From positions 1-34,503 of the forward strand of contig JAHDDR010000024.1 in the NCBI GenBank assembly GCA_020629255.1: a stretch of 34,503 nucleotides of DNA. The letters are read 5' to 3'. The translations under genes and the position numbers were made by a program. Of the stretch, positions 7,704 through 15,811 are shown one piece after another; within the stretch, counting starts at the first letter, position 1; every line of letters starts with the position of its first letter. A model generated the notes under the pieces. The model saw nothing but the letters and a program-made list of their open reading frames with translations, ran no database searches and was not told where the DNA came from. This DNA comes from Saprospiraceae bacterium (GTDB lineage: Bacteria > Bacteroidota > Bacteroidia > Chitinophagales > Saprospiraceae).

Positions 7704-9383
7704 ATGGTACTTTCCTTGCCAACTCATTATTTTGAGACCCGCATTAGCGAGTTGAAGGATTCTGTGGGTATAGCTCAGAAAAGAAAGGATCATTCGAAAG
7801 CTGCGATTATTTGTTATGAATTAGGCCATATTTTTCTCCAACAAGGCGAATTCGAAAAATCAGAAAGTAAATTTACGAAAGCCATTTACCATGCAGAAAT
7901 TTTAAGAGACAAAGCTTTCCAAATTAAAGTGAAATCTAAATTGTCCCTTTTAGAATTATATCGTGGCTTTGTTCAACTTTCTATTGAAAAATGTTTTGAA
8001 ATCCTTGCCTTTAATTCTGATGAATATAGTTTCGAAGCTTATAATTATTTGTCTTGGATATATTTGCACCAAGGGGAAGAATTAAAGGCGATGAACTATG
8101 TAGCTAAAGCTGATGTGGTCTTTGATGAGGATGAGATTCCCTTTGAACAAAAATGTTTATTACATATCTCAAAAGGTTTGATGAACCAACATCGGGAATG
8201 GTACAAATCTGCACTCCAAGATAATAATGTCGTTTATTTGGCATCCCGCCAATCCAAGATGCCCTATTACGAAGTAGTATCTCTATTTGAAGCCGCTAAA
8301 GTTTGGAAAGAAAACAAGGTTTATAAAGAAACCCTCCGCTTGATTAAGGATGCCAAAGACACGGCAAAAACGTTTGGTTTTAAATTCTTTTTGGTAAAAT
8401 GTATGCTTTTGGAGGTAGAATCGTTGAGAGCCTTGGGGAAAAAAGAAGAAGCTTTAACACTTATCCAGGAGATTAGGGATATAGCTCAAGAAAAAAAATA
8501 TCATCTCGAAATGCTCCGGGTTCTCGAAATAGAAAAAGAACTCAGGCACGAACTCCATCAAGTAGGTTTGATTCCTATTATTGATGTCGAAATAACGGAT
8601 ATCAAGCAAAAAATAAATCAATTAAGTGCAGAGAAAATAAAAGAATTATTAAAGGTAAAAGAAAAAGAACTTAAATTCTCCTTACAAAAAAATAGGGCAT
8701 TATTACAGCAATTGGAAGATCTCGGTTCTTTGAAAAAAATATTCTCCCACGACCTGAAAGAACCATTAAGGAATATAGGCGGGTATACCGGAAAATTGGA
8801 AAAGGAAACCTCTCAGAAATTAAACAAAAAAGAATCCGAATATTTTGAGGTAATAAAGAATGCAACCGTTAGGATGGATGAATCCCTGAGTGCTTTGTTG
8901 AATTATTTGTCGGTAGGTTCTGACCAGTTGGATTATTCCAAAGCAACCATGAACCAAATTATAAACAAGGCTATGGACAGCCTTCATTTGGAAGAGGATT
9001 TGGATAAGCTACAAATTGATTACAGCCAATGCGATGGAATGGAAATTGAATGTGATTCCGATAATTTTTATCTCATTTTCAAAGAACTGATTTCCAATTC
9101 CATCAAATTTGCAAAAATTGGAATAGCACCTGAAATATCAATTATTGCCCAAGAAGAACCGGAGCAATATGTTTTCCAATATATGGATAATGGTATTGGA
9201 GTAGAACCCGAATACAGCCGCCGCATTTTCGAATTGTTCCGAAGGCTGGATCGTTCCTATGAAGGTTATGGTGTGGGCTTATCCATCTGCAAGAAAATTA
9301 TCCAGCAACATGGGGGGACGATACAAATGTTATCGCAAGAAGGTAAAGGAGCAACCTTCGAATTTACCATCAATAAGGTTTGA
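7704..9383 (+). CDS. Cytoplasmic TPR-containing sensor histidine kinase (orphan)
   Basis: Encodes 559 aa from the ATG at 7704; the open frame begins with a TTG at 7620, but that N-terminus looks non-coding. Residues 10-300 are TPR-like helical repeats, followed by a Lys/Glu-rich coiled coil (about 300-345). The dimerisation/phosphoacceptor helix has SHDLKEPLRN with His349, and the ATPase domain has an N box (ELISNSIKF), DNGIGV and GYGVGLSICKK. No signal peptide or membrane helix is seen, so it should sense something intracellular, probably through the TPRs. No response regulator is adjacent, and it ends only 4 bp from the convergent oxidoreductase gene. Signal and partner are unknown. Confidence 0.88.
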   Translation: MVLSLPTHYFETRISELKDSVGIAQKRKDHSKAAIICYELGHIFLQQGEFEKSESKFTKAIYHAEILRDKAFQIKVKSKLSLLELYRGFVQLSIEKCFEILAFNSDEYSFEAYNYLSWIYLHQGEELKAMNYVAKADVVFDEDEIPFEQKCLLHISKGLMNQHREWYKSALQDNNVVYLASRQSKMPYYEVVSLFEAAKVWKENKVYKETLRLIKDAKDTAKTFGFKFFLVKCMLLEVESLRALGKKEEALTLIQEIRDIAQEKKYHLEMLRVLEIEKELRHELHQVGLIPIIDVEITDIKQKINQLSAEKIKELLKVKEKELKFSLQKNRALLQQLEDLGSLKKIFSHDLKEPLRNIGGYTGKLEKETSQKLNKKESEYFEVIKNATVRMDESLSALLNYLSVGSDQLDYSKATMNQIINKAMDSLHLEEDLDKLQIDYSQCDGMEIECDSDNFYLIFKELISNSIKFAKIGIAPEISIIAQEEPEQYVFQYMDNGIGVEPEYSRRIFELFRRLDRSYEGYGVGLSICKKIIQQHGGTIQMLSQEGKGATFEFTINKV

Positions 9384-9387
9384 TTCC

Positions 9388-10407
9388 TTATCCCTTATCC
9401 TTTAATTGATAAATCCGTTCTATAATTTCGGTGACTTTCATTCCTTCCAACGCATTTGTGGTGATGGATTTCCTCCCTTTCAAAACATCCACAACATTAT
9501 TATAAATATGAATGTGATTGGCTGCTGAACCCTTGTAGGGACCATAATCATTTGGAGGATTGGTGAGAGCGAGTTCGGGCATTTCATAATTTTCAATATG
9601 ACAATACTCTACCTGATCCATATATTGTCCTCCTATTTTGACCGATCCCTTTTCTCCTATAACCAACATACTGGATTCCATATTCTTACCCCAGACAGAA
9701 GTTGAATATTGTATGCAGCCCATACCCCCTTTTACAAAATCGAAATGAACGATGCCGGAATCCTCAAATTCGGTATTTTCTTGGTGATTGAAATTTTGGA
9801 AACGAGCCTTGATATTTTCAATGTCTCCAAAAATCCAATACATGATATCTATGAAATGGGAAAATTGGGTAAAGAGGACACCACCATCCAATGCAAGGGT
9901 TCCCTTCCAGGGGCTTTGTGCATAATAATGATCATCTCGATTCCAATAACAATTAATTTGGACCATTCTTATTTGTCCCAAACGATTATTATGAACCATT
10001 TCTTTCAACCATTCGGAAGGAGGAGAGTAGCGGTTTTGCATCACAATGAATATATGCTTCGATGCATTCAGCCCCTTAAAAATAACTGCTTCGCATTCCC
10101 GTTTGTTCAACCCCATTGGTTTTTCGATAACGACATGTTTATCTGAATCTATCGACAACATTGCTTGTTCTGCATGGTAACCATTGGGAGTACAGATAGA
10201 AATGACATCCATTTCTAAAGAAGAGGAGAGCATTTTATCCAAGGAAGAAAAATAAGGTATATCGGGTAGGTCTAAGTCCATCTCTTCGAAAGGGAGAATA
10301 TCACAAAGAGCAACCAACTCGCACTCTGGGTGATGTTGGATTAGTGTAGCATGTCGTTTCCCTATTCTTCCACATCCTACAACTGCAAATTTTATTTTCT
10401 GTTCCAA
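9388..10407 (-). CDS. Gfo/Idh/MocA family oxidoreductase
   Basis: Encodes about 339 aa. The Rossmann motif GCGRIGKRH lies near the N-terminus, EKPMGLN (the EKP motif with the catalytic Lys) follows about 85 residues later, and a C-terminal alpha/beta domain has the GGVLFTQFSHFIDIMYW segment typical of the family. Related enzymes oxidise sugar-nucleotides such as UDP-GlcNAc acids or free polyols with NAD(P). Exact substrate is unknown. The longest frame begins with a TTG at 10431, which lies inside a -7 box (10429-10436), so I chose the next in-frame TTG at 10407, which leaves a short leader. There is no in-frame ATG before the Rossmann motif. Confidence 0.85.
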   Translation of the reverse strand: MEQKIKFAVVGCGRIGKRHATLIQHHPECELVALCDILPFEEMDLDLPDIPYFSSLDKMLSSSLEMDVISICTPNGYHAEQAMLSIDSDKHVVIEKPMGLNKRECEAVIFKGLNASKHIFIVMQNRYSPPSEWLKEMVHNNRLGQIRMVQINCYWNRDDHYYAQSPWKGTLALDGGVLFTQFSHFIDIMYWIFGDIENIKARFQNFNHQENTEFEDSGIVHFDFVKGGMGCIQYSTSVWGKNMESSMLVIGEKGSVKIGGQYMDQVEYCHIENYEMPELALTNPPNDYGPYKGSAANHIHIYNNVVDVLKGRKSITTNALEGMKVTEIIERIYQLKDKG

Positions 10408-10428
10408 ATATTTTATTTTTTCCGAAGG

Positions 10429-10436
10429 CAAATGTA
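10429..10436 (-). promoter_or_regulatory. -7 promoter box for the Gfo/Idh/MocA gene
   Basis: Minus-strand TACATTTG matches TAnnTTTG exactly and lies just before the oxidoreductase reading frame. A TTTG follows upstream after only 12 bp, so no well-spaced -33 box is seen. Confidence 0.5.
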
Positions 10437-10456
10437 GAAGAAAACAGACAAAAAAA

Positions 10457-10485
10457 TCCCCATCAATTCATAAGAATGATGGGGA
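10457..10485 (-). terminator. Intrinsic terminator of the longer double-OmpA gene
   Basis: A 9-bp stem (TCCCCATCA with TGATGGGGA), extended by two A-T pairs, is followed on the minus strand by seven T residues. It lies about 20 bp past the stop at 10504. Confidence 0.85.
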
Positions 10486-10503
10486 AGGAAAAAATATTAA
10501 TAA

Positions 10504-12486
10504 CTATTTCATAATCTTGACCTCAACCCTTCTGTTGGCGGCTCTTTCTAGGTCAGTTTTTGCTTGTGGGTACAACATCTCCGAATTTCCATAACCATGG
10601 AAATCCACTCGATCTTTACGAATGCCTTTTCCGATTAAATAATCATAAACGGCTTTGGCTCTATCAATAGAAATTTGCAGCTGTCGTTGGCTGATGTCGT
10701 CTGGACGAGTATGAGGTACATTGATATGACCCCCAATCTCGACCCTTACATTTTTATTTTTTTCAAGAGAGCGATACAATCGTTCCAATTCTGGGTAGGA
10801 TTCTCCTAGAATGGTTGCATTTCCAGATTGGAAATACAAGTTGTTCAAGGTGAGTTTGTTTCCGACTTTTATCGGTTTCAGTTTTACAGTTTGGGCAGTG
10901 GTCGTTGAATTGATTTTTTCTGATGAATGGAAAAAGCCATTCACATAGAAATCGGTGTTCTCATTAAAAGAATGAACTGGAATTTCAATTTCACCATTGG
11001 CATTGGGTGTAAAAGATTGTGTTTTTCCACCTATTATGACTTCCACATCCCTATCTAAGGGTGTGCCATTTTCTTCATTTACTAATTTTAATTTATAAGT
11101 CTGCTTTTCTCCTATTCCCATTGCTGCCATTTCATTTTGTTGTGAAATGATAGTTGTTGAAGAAGAATTCATATTCTGTTGTGTAGGTATGGTACTTACA
11201 TTACTTGTTGTCGTTTCTTCTTTGATGGAAGGGTTTTGTTCCTTGGAAGTAGATACCGAAACCGTTTCCGTTCTTGTAGAATGGCTCGGACGCAATGGTT
11301 TTTCTTCTGTTGTTTTTACTTCAACTGTTTTCTCTTCCGGACTGAATGTGTCGGCAATCAAATCAACTTTTTGCTCGTTTTGGGTAGTTACCGTTGAGTT
11401 GGTAGACGTAGTCGTATTAGAAGAAGTGACAATGTTTGTTTCTTCGGGGCTGAACGTATCCGAAACCGTTGTATATGTTTCTACATGGTTCAATTGGGCA
11501 GCCATCTTTTCTTCCTGTATGGCTTGGTAAATATCATCAACATTGATTTCTACGTATTCGACATTTTCATACGCTTTCAGCCTTTCATCATCACTCAATG
11601 GAGTGGGCGTTGGAGCAGTAGTTCGGTGTGTCGTTACAATATGGGTGTCTTCTTGTCGAACATGTGTAGAAGGAGTTACGGAAGTAGAATTCGTTGTATG
11701 ATGATGTGATGGAGTAGACGTTATATTCGTATTGTTGTGAATAATAGAATTTGAATGCTCGAAATTCGAATTCGATTGTATGTTGTTGGAATGGACGCTA
11801 TTTGAATGTTGCGTATGGGATGTGATGGGACTAGTTGTATTCGCATTGGATATAATAGGACTGGTCGTATGGGTTTGGGTTGTTTTAGGGGAATAATTGA
11901 TATGTTGGGTGGGGTGGGATTCTGTATGTACTATATGTTCTGATGGGTTGTTAGTATGGGAAGATACATTTCGGGTAACAGAACGGGACGAATTATCAAG
12001 TTTAGCAATAGGAGGTTCTTCATTCTCCTTAGGAGAAACTTGGAAAGGTTGATCATTTGCAATCGGGCTGCCATTTTTAATGAAAGTGAAAGCACTTCGT
12101 CTATTCACACTTCTACCATCTTCAGTAGAATTGTCGGCGAGGGGAGATTCTTCTCCTTGCCAGTTGGTTGTGACCTGTTGTTGAGGTACACCTTGTTTCC
12201 CTAAATATGTGGAAATGATTTCTGCCCTCATTTTTGAGACTCTCATATTGACATCATTGGAACCAATGCTGCAGGCATGCGAGGAAATACTTAGAATAAG
12301 TTGAGGATCCGCCTTCAGTTTTTTGGCAATTCGTTGTAAATGAACCAAATCTTGGCGTTCTGGATAGACATGGTTGAATTTATAATGCAACATGTTTGAG
12401 GTTTGCGTTGCCGATGCTGTTTCTGAACCAAAAATCAAGAGGAAAGCAATAGCAAAAAGGATCGAAATCTTTCTCGTTTTCATCAT
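10504..12486 (-). CDS. Envelope protein with two OmpA-like domains and a Thr/Ser/His-rich linker
   Basis: Encodes 660 aa from the ATG at 12486; the longer frame adds 13 residues before the signal peptide (1-27). Order: OmpA-like domain 1 (about 33-135), low-complexity Thr/Ser/Asn/His linker (about 140-450) with two TFSPEE repeats, carboxypeptidase-regulatory-like domain (about 455-540), OmpA-like domain 2 (about 545-660). In domain 1 the usual HTD is HAC (Cys72) while Arg87 is kept; in domain 2 it is HIN (Asn589) with Arg609 kept. Loss of the Asp predicts weak or altered peptidoglycan binding. It is periplasmic or surface-attached by inference. It is a tandem paralogue of the next gene upstream, with which it may be co-transcribed. 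Confidence 0.85.
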   Translation of the reverse strand: MMKTRKISILFAIAFLLIFGSETASATQTSNMLHYKFNHVYPERQDLVHLQRIAKKLKADPQLILSISSHACSIGSNDVNMRVSKMRAEIISTYLGKQGVPQQQVTTNWQGEESPLADNSTEDGRSVNRRSAFTFIKNGSPIANDQPFQVSPKENEEPPIAKLDNSSRSVTRNVSSHTNNPSEHIVHTESHPTQHINYSPKTTQTHTTSPIISNANTTSPITSHTQHSNSVHSNNIQSNSNFEHSNSIIHNNTNITSTPSHHHTTNSTSVTPSTHVRQEDTHIVTTHRTTAPTPTPLSDDERLKAYENVEYVEINVDDIYQAIQEEKMAAQLNHVETYTTVSDTFSPEETNIVTSSNTTTSTNSTVTTQNEQKVDLIADTFSPEEKTVEVKTTEEKPLRPSHSTRTETVSVSTSKEQNPSIKEETTTSNVSTIPTQQNMNSSSTTIISQQNEMAAMGIGEKQTYKLKLVNEENGTPLDRDVEVIIGGKTQSFTPNANGEIEIPVHSFNENTDFYVNGFFHSSEKINSTTTAQTVKLKPIKVGNKLTLNNLYFQSGNATILGESYPELERLYRSLEKNKNVRVEIGGHINVPHTRPDDISQRQLQISIDRAKAVYDYLIGKGIRKDRVDFHGYGNSEMLYPQAKTDLERAANRRVEVKIMK

Positions 12487-12637
12487 AGTATATAGCAAGT
12501 TTTCACTCAGTTCTTTAAGAACCAAATTGTGTGGTTTTCTCTAAAAAAATCATCATTAATTAATGGGGGACATTAATTAACCTCATCTAAGTTAAAAAAT
12601 AAAACAGAAAAAACAGCCTAACTATATACTTTTTTGA

Positions 12638-12664
12638 AAGGTACACCCACAACAGGTGTACCTT
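12638..12664 (-). other. Hairpin after the shorter double-OmpA gene, no T-run
   Basis: AAGGTACACC and GGTGTACCTT form a perfect 10-bp stem with a 7-base loop, 8 bp past the stop of the 420-aa gene. On the minus strand it is followed by TCAAAAAAG, not a T tract. It may be a weak terminator or an mRNA-stabilising/processing hairpin within the tandem pair. Confidence 0.55.
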
Positions 12665-12671
12665 GATGGCT

Positions 12672-13934
12672 CTATTTATCCATAATTTTAATCTCAACTC
12701 TTCGGTTTTGAGATTTTTCATATTCTGTTTTCGGATTCGGGAACACCATTTCGGCATTGCCATATCCCTTATAAGAAACGCTTTCGGAAGGAATCCCTTT
12801 GAGCATCAAATAATCATACACAGCCTTTGCCCTGTTGGTAGAAATATCCATTTGCTCGGGAGTCAGTTCCTCCGGTTTTTTGTTGGGTACATTAATATGG
12901 CCCCCGATCTCGATTTTCAAGTTCGGATTCTTGCTCATAATGTCAAAAACACGCTCTAATTCCTTATCCGATTGAGTGAGCAACACTGCTTTGCCGGATT
13001 CGAAATATAAATCTTTCAAAACCATCTTGTCACCCTTCACAATGGGCGAAAGTCGGATGATTTGTATCCCTGTTGTGATAGGATGAATTCTTTCTTCTGT
13101 AAAGAAATAGCCATAAGCATGGACATCTGCCTTGAACTTATCTAGGCTGTTCAGATCCAATTCTATTTCTCCCTTTTCATCGGCAACGAGGCTTAGTTTC
13201 CCATTTTTGGTAATGATGTCGAACTCCGCCTTAATGGGTTGGTTCGTTTTTTCATCGACCAATCGAATGGATTTCATTTTTTTGATAGGAACTGTTTTTA
13301 CTGATTTTTCTACAAAAGTTGTAGGCTTAGCTTCTGGAACAGAAGGAGCTACATATGTAGTATTCGTTACAGAAGGTACCGCTTTCTGGCTGACGGTTTT
13401 TGTTACCGGAACGATTTCAGTTGGAGAAGGATAATGTTTTATAGTAGTAGGAAATGAAGCAGAAATGATGTTTTCTACTTGCTGTTGTACCAAACTCAAA
13501 ACACTGATGGTTGTTCTCCGATTCAGCTTTCGTTCCTCTGGCGTTTCATTGCTATTGATAGGCGATTCCTCACCTCTCCATTCAATAGAAATCTGATCCT
13601 CGGGTACACCATGCCGTTTCAGGTAGCTGGCAACAATCAACGCCCTTTTTTTGGATACTCGCATATTGGTATCAGAATTACCAATGGCATCTGTATGCGA
13701 AACCACTTGTAAAATGACGCTAGGATCTTTTTTTGCCCAACGAATATATCGATGAACATGGCGAAGTTGGGTGTTCGAAGGGTAGACCCGGTTAAAACCA
13801 TAATAGATCTGTCCTTGATCCAACTCACTGAGGTAAGAATTGGAAGTAGTTGTTTCTTCGGAGAAAGCTTCCTTTTCACCCACTACCATAAAAGTAGCAA
13901 GGGCAAAAAGACTTGAGAGTCTCCTTGTTTCCAT
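12672..13934 (-). CDS. Envelope protein with two OmpA-like domains (short paralogue)
   Basis: Encodes 420 aa with a signal peptide (about 1-25). Order matches its downstream neighbour: OmpA-like domain 1 (about 42-150), a Pro/Thr/Val linker (about 155-210), carboxypeptidase-regulatory-like domain (about 215-305), OmpA-like domain 2 (about 308-420). Domain 1 keeps the canonical peptidoglycan pair Asp82 (HTD) and Arg97. Domain 2 has HIN (Asn348) in place of HTD, with Arg368 retained. Both paralogues share NMRVSK in domain 1 and RAKAVYDYL in domain 2, so they are duplicates that diverged mainly in the linker. Role likely cell-envelope structure or secretion support; not known. Confidence 0.85.
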   Translation of the reverse strand: METRRLSSLFALATFMVVGEKEAFSEETTTSNSYLSELDQGQIYYGFNRVYPSNTQLRHVHRYIRWAKKDPSVILQVVSHTDAIGNSDTNMRVSKKRALIVASYLKRHGVPEDQISIEWRGEESPINSNETPEERKLNRRTTISVLSLVQQQVENIISASFPTTIKHYPSPTEIVPVTKTVSQKAVPSVTNTTYVAPSVPEAKPTTFVEKSVKTVPIKKMKSIRLVDEKTNQPIKAEFDIITKNGKLSLVADEKGEIELDLNSLDKFKADVHAYGYFFTEERIHPITTGIQIIRLSPIVKGDKMVLKDLYFESGKAVLLTQSDKELERVFDIMSKNPNLKIEIGGHINVPNKKPEELTPEQMDISTNRAKAVYDYLMLKGIPSESVSYKGYGNAEMVFPNPKTEYEKSQNRRVEIKIMDK

Positions 13935-14362
13935 AGTATATTCTATTTTATGTTTTTCAATTCTATGGCAAAATTGTTGCCAAAATTCTTGGTTTATTCA
14001 ATAGCATGGGTCAAATATCTGAATTATACATAGTTATAATTCATAATATTTTAGTTTAAGGAGAGTTTTGTGATGCGTATTGTGTTGGTTAGTAGTTGTT
14101 TATTTATGGGTGAAAAGTTTATAACATAGATTTGTATTTATTACAGTGTTAATAAAATGTATTTGTATGTTTTTGATAGATAATGAGTTATGGGCTGTAA
14201 TACGAATATATGAATAATATGGGGAATTTACAGTTTTTTGTCAACGTTTTCGCAAAGTATATTGTTGATTATTACTGTGGGGGAAAAATTTAATGAGTTA
14301 GAAATGAATGTATCTGTTAAGGATTTTGTGAACTGCTTGATTCTTAGTTCCTTTGCGTCCGC
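13935..14362. other. 428-bp divergent intergenic region
   Basis: It separates the minus-strand OmpA pair from the plus-strand MATE gene. It contains a TGGCAA-N5-TTGCCA inverted repeat at 13966-13982 just upstream of the OmpA gene, an isolated TAGATTTG (14129-14136), and the probable MATE promoter at its right end. A minus-strand open frame at 14228-14494 crosses the MATE gene and is not convincing. Confidence 0.45.
14325..14355 (+). promoter_or_regulatory. Probable promoter of the MATE gene
   Basis: TTTG (14325-14328), a 19-bp spacer and TTCCTTTG (14348-14355) match the phylum consensus with one mismatch in the -7 box. It lies only 8 bp before the ATG at 14363, so translation from that ATG would be nearly leaderless. 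Confidence 0.45.
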
Positions 14363-15704
14363 ATGAAACTTTTCCAACAAGCAAATATTAGCAATTTCAT
14401 AACATATCATGATAGGTAGTGCCGCCCAACAAATCATCACATTGAGTGATAGTGTTTTCCTATTTCCCAAAGGTGAGGATGATTTTGCTGCCATCGGTTT
14501 TGCCGGTGTTTTTTATTTGATTATTGCTGCCATCGGTTATGGATTCTCGAAGGGAGGGCAGATCATGATAGCCCGTCGTTCCGGCGAAGATAACGAATCC
14601 AATATTGGGGCGAATTTCCAAGCGATGGTCGTTTTCGAATTTATTCTGGCACTGCTGCTCTTTGCTTTTATCTGGATTGTTTGCCCTGCTTTATTCGACA
14701 TAGCCCTCGAATCGGATATCATCCATGCAAAAAGTATGGAGTATCTAAAATATCGTTCCTTCGGATTGTTCTTCAGTTATGTAGGCATGTGTTTTATTGC
14801 CTTATATACCGGAATTGCCAGAACGACATTCATCATGATCGATACCCTGCTCTTGGGTGTAATGAATATTATATTGAATTATGGATTGATTAATGGCCTC
14901 TGGGGCTTGCCGGAAATGGGAATCGCAGGAGCCGGCTTGGCGAGTGTGATTTCAGAAATTTTTGCCTTCTTCCTATTTCTAGGATATATGATATGGGATA
15001 AAGAAATAAGACCTTTCCGACTTCTCCAACGTCTGAAACCAGATATCCAACTGATCAAAACCCAATTTTCCATCGCTCTTCCCATTGTAGTGCAATCGGT
15101 TCTTGGTTTGGGTTCATGGTTTATCTTTTTTGCCATTATTGATAATTTAGGAGAACGAGAACTAGCCAAGGCGAATTTGGTTCGTATCGTTTATATGTTC
15201 TTATCCATTCCGGTTTGGGGTTTCAGTTCCGGTATTAATACGCTTACAAGTAATTGCATCGGTCAAAAGCGTTTTGATATGGTCATGCCGATAGCTTTGA
15301 GAACAGCTCTGCTCACCTTTGGGACAACCTTAATCTTAATGGTTCCTATTCTTCTCGCACCCGAATACCTGCTCACCTTTATATTCAGGTATGGAGTCGA
15401 AGGGGATATGAGTATTATTCCGGAAAGTCTACCCATCCTTTATATTCTCGGAGGCGTATTAACGACCTTCATCTTTGGAGCCATTTATTTCAATGCCCTT
15501 TCAGGGACGGGAGCTACATTACAAGGCTTGAAGATTCAGGTGGTTTGTATTATTATTTATCTTGTTTACACCTATTCCATTGTCAATTTCTTTGGCAAAG
15601 GACAAGTTTGGGCTTGGGCGGGAGAGATGTTGTACTGGCTGATTATGTTCGTGATTACTTTTTGGTATCTTCGTTCCTTAAAATGGAAGGATGTCATAGT
15701 GTGA
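14363..15704 (+). pseudogene. MATE family efflux transporter with apparent 5' frameshift
   Basis: The main open frame (14409-15704, 431 aa) begins MIGSAAQQIITLSDS and has about 11-12 hydrophobic segments with the two-fold repeated pattern of MATE sodium- or proton-driven multidrug exporters. It starts in the middle of transmembrane helix 1. A second frame just upstream, ATG at 14363, reads MKLFQQANISNFITYHDR then stops; it resembles the missing MATE N-terminus in a different phase. Joining the two requires one base removed, or 3n+2 bases added, between about 14402 and 14417. It could be a real frameshift, an assembly error, or a gene that truly starts at 14409. Coordinates span both parts. 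Transport family is confident; activity is not. Confidence 0.7.
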
Positions 15705-15811
15705 TGGTTTTTAGTTCGTTGTTAAATTCATACTAAAACCGAAACTAAACAAGCATGATACTACTTGACATCGTATCTTGAAGCTTGGTTTTAATCAGAA
15801 AATAATTCAGA

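Noticed and set aside
11147-11709. Three overlapping plus-strand open frames opposite the double-OmpA gene
   Set aside because: Antisense frames produced by the Thr/Ser/Asn-rich linker; composition is repetitive and no motif is seen.
14129-14136. TAGATTTG as a separate promoter
   Set aside because: Exact -7 box but no TTG at suitable distance and far from any start; the box nearer to the MATE gene fits better.
14228-14494. Minus-strand 88-codon frame crossing the MATE start
   Set aside because: Overlaps the MATE gene on the other strand; its product lacks any recognisable domain and no promoter supports it.
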